Origin: Chaetoceros tenuissimus
Lineage: Eukaryota > Bacillariophyta > Thalassiosirophyceae > Chaetocerotales > Chaetocerotaceae
DNA: 64,000 nucleotides
NCBI GenBank assembly: GCA_021927905.1
Contig: BLLK01000047.1
Span: 4,216,001 to 4,280,000 of the forward strand
Direction: 5' to 3'
The position numbers and the translations under genes are program-made. The notes under the pieces are model-generated. The model did no database searches, was not told the origin of the DNA, and saw only the letters and a list, made by a program, of their open reading frames with translations. Within the stretch, counting starts at the first letter, position 1. Each line of letters starts with the position of its first letter. Below, in pieces: positions 19,436 to 27,514 of this stretch.

Positions 19436-20521
19436 TTATTCGAAATCATCTTTCTTTCGTAGAAAATCCCAAATAGCTTTGTAAAATTTCCGTTGGCTCC
19501 CTCGAGCTTGAGTTGCTCTTTCTTTATCATATACTTTGTGCAATGCTTTCAAGTGATTCTTGGTAGAAGAAGGGCATTCTGTGCATTTTTGCGAATGTTT
19601 ATACATACTGAAAAGAATTTTATTTGGATCTGCCATTGTCTTGATGGAAGATGGGAAGTATCTGCCTCCTTTCGCTCTTCCGCGAGAACCATCACAGTAG
19701 GCACACGCAAGGCCAACAAAGCCAATTTCCAATTGATTTCGTTTGCATCCCCTATCGCTTTCATTGAATTTGATTATTTTGTAATGTTTTCCAAATATTT
19801 CAATGGCAAGACTCGTTCCATTTAGCTTGGTTTCATCGCTGATTTGCACTTTGGCTTCATTCCGAGTCCTTTCTTCTTTAGTAGAAACCACATTCTTTCC
19901 AGCAATAGTATTTACTTTTTCTTTGAGTGATTGAAAAGCAAAGGTATTTAGCACTTTTCCTTTGGACGAGGAGAAAATAGAAGTAGATTCTTTACCGTCA
20001 TGTTGTATGGGACATCCAGAAGAATGCTTCTTGGCCTTGGAAACATCAACAGCTAATATCGGAATAGCATCATTCTTTTCAGCAATGGCATTTACTTTTC
20101 TTTTAAGCGACTGAAAAGCAAAGGTATCGAGAACTTTTCCTTTTGGTGAGGAAAAAGTAGAATATTCCTTTCTTCGTTTACAATCAGAAGACTTCTCCTT
20201 GGACTCATAAACCTCATCATCTTCTAAAATTGATCCATCCAAGGAAATCATATCACCTCCTAAAATTGATCCATCCAAGGAAAACATATCACTATCGAAG
20301 AAAGCGTCAATATCGTAGAAATCATTCTTTGGGAGTAATGTTTCAAAAGAAGAGCTACTACTGCATCTGCTGGTATCAACTCTTGGATCACAGGAAAAGT
20401 GATTCTCTTTGATAAGGTCTCTATTTTGCTCGTTTCGTGCAAAGTGATTACTATTCTTTTCTTTCCTTTTCACCTCTTGAAGGTAAGACGTGATGTTAAA
20501 GTTTTCGTAGGACGAATCCAT
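19436..20521 (-). CDS. Cys/His protein of a three-gene paralog family (copy B)
   Basis: 361 aa from the ATG at 20521 (the frame extends only via TTG). Begins MDSSYENFNITSYLQEVKRK, closely parallel to copy A. Contains SSFETLLPKN, a duplicated SLDGSILxxD unit, two DTFAFQSLK/NTFAFQSLK motifs and the C-terminal Cys/His domain (ESDRGCKRNQLEIGFVGLAC, YCDG, GGRYFPSS, KHSQKCTECPSS). Lies head-to-tail with copy A, 273 bp upstream, clearly a tandem duplication. No catalytic motif. Function unknown. Confidence 0.75.
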   Translation of the reverse strand: MDSSYENFNITSYLQEVKRKEKNSNHFARNEQNRDLIKENHFSCDPRVDTSRCSSSSSFETLLPKNDFYDIDAFFDSDMFSLDGSILGGDMISLDGSILEDDEVYESKEKSSDCKRRKEYSTFSSPKGKVLDTFAFQSLKRKVNAIAEKNDAIPILAVDVSKAKKHSSGCPIQHDGKESTSIFSSSKGKVLNTFAFQSLKEKVNTIAGKNVVSTKEERTRNEAKVQISDETKLNGTSLAIEIFGKHYKIIKFNESDRGCKRNQLEIGFVGLACAYCDGSRGRAKGGRYFPSSIKTMADPNKILFSMYKHSQKCTECPSSTKNHLKALHKVYDKERATQARGSQRKFYKAIWDFLRKKDDFE

Positions 20522-20832
20522 GAACAAATATGTTATTTAAAACCTTGATTGGGAACTACAAGATCGTGCTATCTGTTAGGGTTCTCTCTCTTGCGAGATT
20601 AATTTTGAAACAATATTCTTACGAGGGTTGCAATTACTAGAAAATATTAATCTATGTAGTAAGTTCTAGAAATACTGTTGTAACGATAAAAGCGAGAAAA
20701 GAATTAGGGAACTTCTCTAATTCTCTAAAAGTGCATGAAATCTTTTGTCTCTCGAAAATATCGAATTCCAATTTCTGCGACAAAAAATGAGGATATTATA
20801 TATAGGCATTTCGAAAAGCTTTCCACGCTTCT
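20522..20832. other. Intergenic, no gene seen
   Basis: About 310 bases between the start of copy B and the end of the J-protein gene. Nothing recognisable. Confidence 0.4.
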
Positions 20833-21630
20833 TCATCTTTTCCTTCTCCGCCTTTTGCCTTCGCCAATTAGAGCAGTTATCTTTTTCTTTCCAAGCATGG
20901 GAGCAAGACCTCCATGTCTCATGAGAAACAGATTGAAATGAAACGCAGTATGAGAACCACCAGCTAACCAAATACGAAACATGGCACATTTCTTGGACTC
21001 CTCCAGATCTTCTGCACGCATGCCAAGAGTTTCATACACTGCATCTCTATAAAACTGTTCTTCAGTTTTAGATATAATATTCTTTTCATAATATTCATCC
21101 TCATCAATTTCACTACTATTCGACAAATCTCCACGTGGATATTTCCTCAAGAGCTCATATGCTTCAGTCACTTTGAGAAATAAATCAGATGATCTAGCTT
21201 TGACTTCATCGTCATCTTGATTCGCATCTGGATGACATCTCTTTGCAGCTTCAAAATATGCATCGCGTAGTTCCAACATTGAAAAGCCTTGTTTCAGTGA
21301 CAATCTTCTCAAAGCGGAATTAATTTGTGTTCTAGTTGCCTTTTCCCTTGTAGAAAAATATCGATCAAGACGTGATTCCAACGGATACATATTATTGTAA
21401 TCGTTTGGACCGACACTTGGCTTCTTTGCTATCAAATGAAAACTTCTTTTCAATGATGATCTAGTAATGCTATCAGTAGGAAAGGCAGTACTAGGAGTAC
21501 TGACAAGAAGACTCTTCTTGTTCAAACAAGGAGTACTAGCAGGAGTAGTACTAAAAGTAAAAGAACTACATGTACGGGTTGAAGTCACTGTACAAAGCCG
21601 CCGTATTTTCTCTCTCCCTATTTCAAGCAT
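20833..21630 (-). CDS. Mitochondrial-type J-domain protein
   Basis: 265 aa. The N-terminus is rich in Arg, Ser and Thr without acidic residues (MLEIGREKIRRLCTVTSTRT), compatible with a mitochondrial presequence. A J domain spans roughly residues 105-160: FSMLELRDAYFEAAKRCHPD, with the HPD tripeptide that stimulates Hsp70 ATPase, then SSDLFLKVTEAYELLRKYP. The C-terminal part (CAMFRIWLAGGSHTAFHFNL, FLMRHGGLAPMLGKKK) is conserved-looking but unassigned, and the end is strongly basic. Likely co-chaperone of organellar Hsp70. It sits between copies B and C of the Cys/His family on the same strand, with no evident functional link. Confidence 0.82.
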   Translation of the reverse strand: MLEIGREKIRRLCTVTSTRTCSSFTFSTTPASTPCLNKKSLLVSTPSTAFPTDSITRSSLKRSFHLIAKKPSVGPNDYNNMYPLESRLDRYFSTREKATRTQINSALRRLSLKQGFSMLELRDAYFEAAKRCHPDANQDDDEVKARSSDLFLKVTEAYELLRKYPRGDLSNSSEIDEDEYYEKNIISKTEEQFYRDAVYETLGMRAEDLEESKKCAMFRIWLAGGSHTAFHFNLFLMRHGGLAPMLGKKKITALIGEGKRRRRKR

Positions 21631-22151
21631 TTATAACCTATCTATGAATTTGCAATAGAAATGTAATATCATATGAGAATCGGGCATGTAGTAAGCGTGG
21701 TAGTAGTAAGCTGAATCTACTGAGCTGTGACGGGCTTCATAAACCTACAGATAGATAAGTAGGTATTGAGGTTAGTGTATTTTTAGGCTATGGCTATGTA
21801 GGTATGGAGTAGTATGAATGTACGGGGAAAGGAAGAGAGAGAATGTGTTTTTCGCAAAGTACGTACACATACGAATTGCATGATCTGTCTCTTTTAAAAA
21901 AAGTCGTGATGAGAATGTTGATATTTTCAAATTTAGTGATTGAAATAGCACGTGTCCCTTACCCCATCTGTCTACGGCGCACTTTCACTTCATAAAACGA
22001 CCTTAATCAAAGCAAGGAACCTTTTATTAAACAAGATGAAATCAATGAAATTATTTAAAAAGAACATTCAATAAACGTTATTATGTACAGATCTAGGTAT
22101 TTTGGAAAATTATCTCTGCCTTTCAGCAGAAATAGATGATTTGGATTTGTT
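21631..22151. other. Intergenic, no gene seen
   Basis: About 520 bases with TAG/GTA-rich simple sequence around 21690-21810. No gene, RNA or clear repeat. Confidence 0.4.
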
Positions 22152-23231
22152 TTATTCTGATGCTTCGTCTTTCTTTCGTAGAAAATCCCAAATACCTTTG
22201 TAAAATTTCCTCTGACTTCCTCGAGCTTGAGTTGCTCTTTCTTTACCATATAATTCATGTAACGCTGTCAAATGTTTCTTGGTAGAAGAAGGGCAATCTA
22301 AACATTTCTGCAAATGTTTGTGCATGGAAAGAAGAACTTTATTCGGATCTGCAATTGTCTTGATGGAAGATGGGAAGTATCTACCTCCTTTTCTTCCTTG
22401 AGAACCATCACAGTAGGCGCATGCTAGACCAGTGTAGCCAATTTCCAATTGATCTCGTTTGCATCCCCTATCGCTTTCTCTGAACTTGGCGACCTTGTAA
22501 AATTGGAATATCTCATTAGAAAGACTCGTTCCATGTTGCTTGGTTTCATCGCTGATTTGCACTTTTTCTTCATTCGAGATAAAGCATGGTCTTTCAATCA
22601 GTTTTTTGGTAGTAGAAGATTCTTTACATTCCATTTTCCAAGCTTGAATAGGAGAAGTCCTAATCTTAATCTTCTTTACAGTAGAAGCTTCCTCGTCTTT
22701 CTTTTCAGGAGCAACGGCAGCTGCTTTTCTTTTGAGTGAATCAAAGGCAAACGTGTCGAGCACTTTGCCTTGGGACGAGAAAGAAGAAGACGGTTCTTTC
22801 ATTTCCTCACAGGAAACGTAACGCTTGAAAGGTTTTGCCAGATTAGGACGAGAAATATATACGCTGGATGGAGAACAATCTTTCAGTTCATTCTCGCCAA
22901 AATCTTGTTCTTCTTCTAAAACAGATCCATCTAAGGAAATGATATCGATATCAAAGAAAGCATCAAGATCATAGAATCCATTCTTTGGAAGCAATGTCTC
23001 GAAAGAAGCGCTGCTGCTGTTGTGTTCGTCAGATCTTTGATCAGAATGGCAGTGAGTATCTTCTAGTAGGACCCTGTTGTTTCTTTTGGTGTTGCATCGA
23101 TCAAACGTTGGGGTAGTTCTTCTTGCGCCATAGTAATACATGTTTTTACTGTCTTCATCTTCTTTCTTACTATCTTGCAGATAAGATGGTATTCTAGATG
23201 AGGTATTGATATGCTGGTAGTATGAATTCAT
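22152..23231 (-). CDS. Cys/His protein of a three-gene paralog family (copy C)
   Basis: 359 aa from the ATG at 23231 (MNSYYQHINTSSRIPSYLQD); five additional residues would need a non-ATG start. Contains SASFETLLPKNGFYDLDAFF, SLDGSVLEE, one KVLDTFAFDSLKRK, and the C-terminal Cys/His domain (DRGCKRDQLEIGYTGLACAY, CDGSQGRKGGRYFP, KHLQKCLDCPSSTKK). Closest overall to copy A in the N-terminal block. Separated from copies A and B by the J-protein gene, so either that gene was inserted or the duplication spanned it. Function unknown. Confidence 0.75.
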   Translation of the reverse strand: MNSYYQHINTSSRIPSYLQDSKKEDEDSKNMYYYGARRTTPTFDRCNTKRNNRVLLEDTHCHSDQRSDEHNSSSASFETLLPKNGFYDLDAFFDIDIISLDGSVLEEEQDFGENELKDCSPSSVYISRPNLAKPFKRYVSCEEMKEPSSSFSSQGKVLDTFAFDSLKRKAAAVAPEKKDEEASTVKKIKIRTSPIQAWKMECKESSTTKKLIERPCFISNEEKVQISDETKQHGTSLSNEIFQFYKVAKFRESDRGCKRDQLEIGYTGLACAYCDGSQGRKGGRYFPSSIKTIADPNKVLLSMHKHLQKCLDCPSSTKKHLTALHELYGKERATQARGSQRKFYKGIWDFLRKKDEASE

Positions 23232-23641
23232 ATTTGCTTTCAACAAGTTCTAAATAATGAATTGCTTGATACTTCTACGAGTAACCAGACAACCAGACAC
23301 ATAGTAAGTACCGTGCGTGAGCGCACCTGAAGAAGCTCGTTCTCGTCGATCTTCAATGATTTTTCGACATTTTTGAAATAGTGTATGAAACGTTACGCTC
23401 GTCAAAGAATTCCTACTTCCATAAGGAAACTTACAAGCATTGAGGATACATTTATTTAAATTAGATTCATTTGCACGATTGATCTCAGTACCTACGTACA
23501 AGCTGGTTTCACGGATCGAGTAGATATCGTAGAAAAACACCCGGAGTTGGTACAATTTGTACGTTGACAGCTAAAAATACTGAAACGTCATCATGAGAAA
23601 AGCTAGGTGAAATACACGAAGAATTGATAAAATAAATAAAC

Positions 23642-24366
23642 AAATTCAGGGTCGTTCCCAACAACCATCTCCGGAGATGAAATCATCTCCAAATTATCCG
23701 TGTCAGATCATCTCCGGAGATGATCTCTTCCCAACGAAATCATCTCCAAATTTTCACTCGCCCCCCATTTCTATCAACAGGGTAAATAGTTGTACCACGT
23801 ATCAAGGAAGAGTTTCAAAGGAAGAAAATCCATCTTGTGTTATGTAGTACAACAAAACAGTGTGTTGATGACACATACATAATACAAAAAGATATTTGAA
23901 ATGTATGTCAATGGAATAATGGATATGTTTGCACAATTCAAGGACCATTCAAGGAGCCATTCACACATGTCATATTCAGAATTAGATATGAAACGCAAAC
24001 AATACAGGAGGAGAGGACACACAAAATACATAACAAATTGAATGATACTACACTAGGATGCATCTTATGCAATTTTCAAATATTTTTATTGTTGCAGTTA
24101 GTAGTTTCTTCTTTGTTGAATTTTTACTGTTGGTTGAATTGTGTGACGACTAGGGTAACAAACTATTTTTTGTGTTTGTGTATTTGGAGATGATATCATC
24201 TCCATTTTTATCCCTGTAGGGTCTATAAATGGGGACTCATTACCTGATTGGAGATGATGGAGATGGTTGAGATGGTTGCTGGGAACGACCCTCAGTTGGA
24301 TCCGTTTCAGACCGAACTTCTTCAATAGGTGAGGATACTTAGTCTGATGGGGATCCAACTGAATTT
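23642..24366. repeat. Older palindromic element split by the MITE
   Basis: If the MITE and one TCA are set aside, AAATTCA (23642-23648) joins GTTGGATCC at 24295, and the resulting arm is the inverse of 24342-24366 (GTCTGATGGGGATCC, then AACTGAATTT). The arms match for about 23 of 26 bases around a 30-base loop, so the MITE landed in one arm of a pre-existing small palindrome. Confidence 0.75.
23649..24291. mobile_element. PIF/Harbinger-like MITE with TCA target duplication
   Basis: 643 bp. Termini GGGTCGTTCCCAACAACC and, reverse-complemented from the right, GGGTCGTTCCCAGCAACC. The trinucleotide TCA borders both ends (23646-23648 and 24292-24294). A 3-bp duplication and GGG-starting TIR fit the PIF/Harbinger group, although TCA instead of TTA/TAA is atypical. 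Many copies of CATCTCC/GGAGATG fill both subterminal regions. No transposase ORF. Confidence 0.8.
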
Positions 24367-24618
24367 TTATATTTAAGGTTTTACATTATGGTATGCATCA
24401 TACTATAATTTGTACGGTTCATCGTAGGCAAAAAATATCCTAAAAGGCCTAAATGACTCCACCCGTATGTTTTTGCGTAGAATCTACGGCAGCATCAAAA
24501 ATCGTGAAACCAGCTTGTTGGTACCTTCTTTCTTTTGTGAAATCATATATAAGTATTGAATCTGAATCTGCTCGAAACATCATTCAACAATAATTATACA
24601 TCTCACTTTTCACCAATT

Positions 24619-25716
24619 TTAAAGTAAACTTTCAATCTTTGATAGAGATATGAATTCAGGCTGATTTTCTTTGTCTCCATTCACATCGTTTTCATCTCCG
24701 TCTCCATTTGCATTTGGCTCATTACTGGAAATTGCCTTGACTTTCGTTGCCCTTTCACCATCGATAATTTCTCCAGTTGCTCCATCCATACCACAAACTT
24801 CTCTTAATCCCACATCTAACAAATGACTAGGTCTAACATCTGCCATAGCATTCATCATGTTCTTCTTTGCATTTGGATTCAAAGCTTCAAGAGTATCAAT
24901 CAGCATCCGTACTTTTGCCCTTTGAGCATCTGGCTGCGTACCACATAAATTACAAGGCAAGATGGGAAACTCCATCGCCTGTGCAAATTGTGCAATATCC
25001 TCTTCCAAAGACCCCATCAAAGGTCGAATCACATGAATATCCCTCTCATTGGAATAATACCTGGCAGGCATAGACTTCATCTGTCCAGCATGTATAAAAT
25101 TCAACAACAAGGTTTGAATCGCATCATCACCATGATGCCCTAATGCAATTTTATTCGCTCCAATATCATGTGCTACCGTATACAAAATCCCTCTTCGCAA
25201 TCTACTACACATGCTACAATACACTTTATTTTCTGGCGTTTTATCAATCACAATGGAGTATGTATCCTCTGTAATAATTTTATAATCCTCCAAAAATTCT
25301 TGTTGGACAAGGTCATCTAACCATTCTAGAAGAGGTTGACCATCATATCCCGGTTGCATCTGGTTCAAATGCACAGCTGTAATTTTAAAATGTACATTGG
25401 CTTGTCGTAGTTGTTTTTGAAGCGCGCACAATAGATACAACATTGTAGCTGAATCTTTTCCACCCGATACACAACACATGATGTGATCATTGTCTTGAAT
25501 CATTTTATACTTTTTAGAAGTGTTTCGTAATTGTTTCTTGAGTTTTCCTTCCAGTTTGTTGAGTTGTTTTAGAGACAGTGAGTCATTTTGTGGATCTGTG
25601 GTCATGAATAGACTCGAAGAAGCAAGAGATGAAAATCTCGTTTTTGGAACTGAAACAAAAGCCTCTGCTTGAATTATAAATATCAATGCGAGATATAAAA
25701 GTATGATTGACTTCAT
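24619..25716 (-). CDS. ttcA: tRNA 2-thiocytidine synthetase TtcA-like, plastid-targeted
   Basis: 365 aa. TtcA-family enzymes thiolate cytidine 32 of tRNA using ATP and an Fe-S cluster. Visible signatures are the PP-loop SGGKDS (residues 84-89), the C-x2-C pairs CSMC (167-170) and CNLC (255-258), and GHHGDDAIQT plus MPARY, all as in the family. The N-terminus MKSIILLYLALIFIIQAEAF followed by VSVP is a signal peptide with an aromatic cleavage site, the diatom plastid presequence. I therefore start at the ATG at 25716; 14 further upstream residues are possible but would bury the signal peptide. The C-terminal ~60 residues are an acidic, Asn/Asp-rich extension. Divergent from the p44 gene with a 257-bp shared upstream region. 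Confidence 0.88.
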   Translation of the reverse strand: MKSIILLYLALIFIIQAEAFVSVPKTRFSSLASSSLFMTTDPQNDSLSLKQLNKLEGKLKKQLRNTSKKYKMIQDNDHIMCCVSGGKDSATMLYLLCALQKQLRQANVHFKITAVHLNQMQPGYDGQPLLEWLDDLVQQEFLEDYKIITEDTYSIVIDKTPENKVYCSMCSRLRRGILYTVAHDIGANKIALGHHGDDAIQTLLLNFIHAGQMKSMPARYYSNERDIHVIRPLMGSLEEDIAQFAQAMEFPILPCNLCGTQPDAQRAKVRMLIDTLEALNPNAKKNMMNAMADVRPSHLLDVGLREVCGMDGATGEIIDGERATKVKAISSNEPNANGDGDENDVNGDKENQPEFISLSKIESLL

Positions 25717-25973
25717 TTTAGATTGAAATATAGAAGAAAGTATTGCATGATAATGCATTTAGTTCCAATAGAAGTAGAGATGAAGAATAATAGAAAAGTG
25801 AAAAGTGGACAAAAATGAATGGTCGAAAGAGCCGAGTCAATATCTGGCTATGTGAATATATGTATTTTTGTAAATGGCAAGGGACCACTAAGAATGAGAC
25901 ATGAGACAGATTTCATATTTCATTGCATTCATAATCTAATATTGTACTCATTAAACATTCAACCAAACTCACA

Positions 25974-27491
25974 ATGGTAAAGACACATCAAGGATCAGTA
26001 ACTCATACATGGGAAGCAACCAAAGCCGATGCAAATTGGGCATCCATCAACGAAGACGAAGAAGGAAATCTAATCGCTTCCCACTCCTCCTCCCAATCCC
26101 TCGCCGATCAAATTCGTCAACGTCGTAAACGACTGATACAGCTTGATCATGCTCAATCCTCAAAGAGAATATTACGAGATATGATTCGTTATCTGTATGT
26201 GGTTGTAGATTTATCGGAAGCAATGTATGAAAAAGATGCGGGATTGGGTTATGGACCGAATCAAACTCGTTTAAATGTTCTATTGAATTTACTTGATAAA
26301 TTTGCTCAAGAGTATTATGATCAGAATCCATTGAGTCATTTAGGATTGGTGGTTTGTAAAAATGGTGAAGCAGAAGTGCTTTCGTTGTTGACTGGTAGTA
26401 AAAGGAGTACCTTGACTGCCATTGGAGCTTTGAAGGAAGGGGTGAGTTCAGGACTTATTTCGAAAAATTTTGGAAAGGATGCGGGGGAGTTTAGTTTACA
26501 GAATGGGATTGAAGTTGCTGGACGGAGTTTAGGACATATGCCTAAACATGGTAGTCGAGAAATTTTGGTCATGGTTGGAAGTTTGAGTACTTGTGATCCT
26601 GGAGATGTGTTAGTGGACTCTTTGCCGAGGTTAATCAATGCTAGGATTCGAGTGAGTTGTGTTGCCATGTGTGCTGAAATGCATATTTGTAGGAAAATAT
26701 CAGAAGCTTCGGGAGGAGTCATGGGAGTTGCTTTGGATGGAAGGCATTTGCAAGATTTGCTCATGAACTTTGTAGCGCCGCCGCCTGCTTTGAAAAAAGA
26801 CAATGAAGATGATGATCATTTGACATGTGACTTTGTTGCCATGGGATTTCCGAAACGAACCACGGAAGATTTTCCAACCTTGATGCATACCGTATCATCC
26901 ACTGGTAGTGGATCCGTGACGAGAGATAATAAACTCTTTTTTGGAAGAACTGCATATGAATGTCCAAGGTGTAAGGCAAAGGCTGCTGAATTGCCATGTG
27001 ATTGTGCTGTTTGTGGACTGAAACTTGTCTTGGCTCCACATCTAGCAAGATCTTTTCATCACTTGTTTCCAGTGCCTCCCTTTGAAGAAGTTTTGGAATC
27101 TACTCAAATTGCTTCTCTAGATGTGGACAAGAGTAGTGTCAAAGTGCTTCCGCCAATCACTTCTTCCTCTTGTTATAGTTTTGATCCACCGGCTAAACTC
27201 GGATTTCAAAGTGATGATAAGGAAATGAAACAGATTGACATTGATTCTTACTTGCTTCTTTCATCCAAAGATTGTGATCGGGTCTGCTTTAGTTGTTTAA
27301 AAGTTATTGGTGTACGAAAGATTGTTAATTCCAAAGCGAAAAAAGGGAAGCCGAGTAAAAAGATTTTGGAAGAAGATGGTGCGGATAGCCTGAGATTTGA
27401 GTGCCCAGATTGTAAAAACATCTTTTGTTCGGATTGCGATGAGTTTCTGCATGAAACACTACATAATTGTCCAGGTTGCTTGTGTCGATAA
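25974..27491 (+). CDS. SSL1: TFIIH core subunit p44 (GTF2H2/Ssl1)
   Basis: 505 aa, no intron. TFIIH subunit that binds and activates the XPD helicase in transcription initiation and nucleotide excision repair. A vWA-like domain occupies roughly residues 65-265: RYLYVVVDLSEAM, NPLSHLGLVVCKNG, REILVMVGSLSTCDPG and RVSCVAMCAEMHIC. Then come a C4-type region (YECPRCKAKAAELPCDCAVC, LVLAPHLARSFHHLFPV) and the terminal C4C4 RING-like finger (CFSCLK, FECPDCKNIFCSDCDEFLHE, CPGCLCR). Length is somewhat above the usual ~400 aa owing to linker insertions. The 3' end converges with the DUF3754 gene, leaving only 23 bp between stop codons, so the transcripts probably overlap. Confidence 0.93.
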   Translation: MVKTHQGSVTHTWEATKADANWASINEDEEGNLIASHSSSQSLADQIRQRRKRLIQLDHAQSSKRILRDMIRYLYVVVDLSEAMYEKDAGLGYGPNQTRLNVLLNLLDKFAQEYYDQNPLSHLGLVVCKNGEAEVLSLLTGSKRSTLTAIGALKEGVSSGLISKNFGKDAGEFSLQNGIEVAGRSLGHMPKHGSREILVMVGSLSTCDPGDVLVDSLPRLINARIRVSCVAMCAEMHICRKISEASGGVMGVALDGRHLQDLLMNFVAPPPALKKDNEDDDHLTCDFVAMGFPKRTTEDFPTLMHTVSSTGSGSVTRDNKLFFGRTAYECPRCKAKAAELPCDCAVCGLKLVLAPHLARSFHHLFPVPPFEEVLESTQIASLDVDKSSVKVLPPITSSSCYSFDPPAKLGFQSDDKEMKQIDIDSYLLLSSKDCDRVCFSCLKVIGVRKIVNSKAKKGKPSKKILEEDGADSLRFECPDCKNIFCSDCDEFLHETLHNCPGCLCR

Positions 27492-27514
27492 GATAAGTAA
27501 CTTTTAGTAAATTA

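Noticed and set aside
23646-24294. CRISPR-like array suggested by repeated CATCTCC/GGAGATG words
   Set aside because: Repeats are short, irregularly spaced and in both orientations, and they lie within a TIR element with a target duplication.
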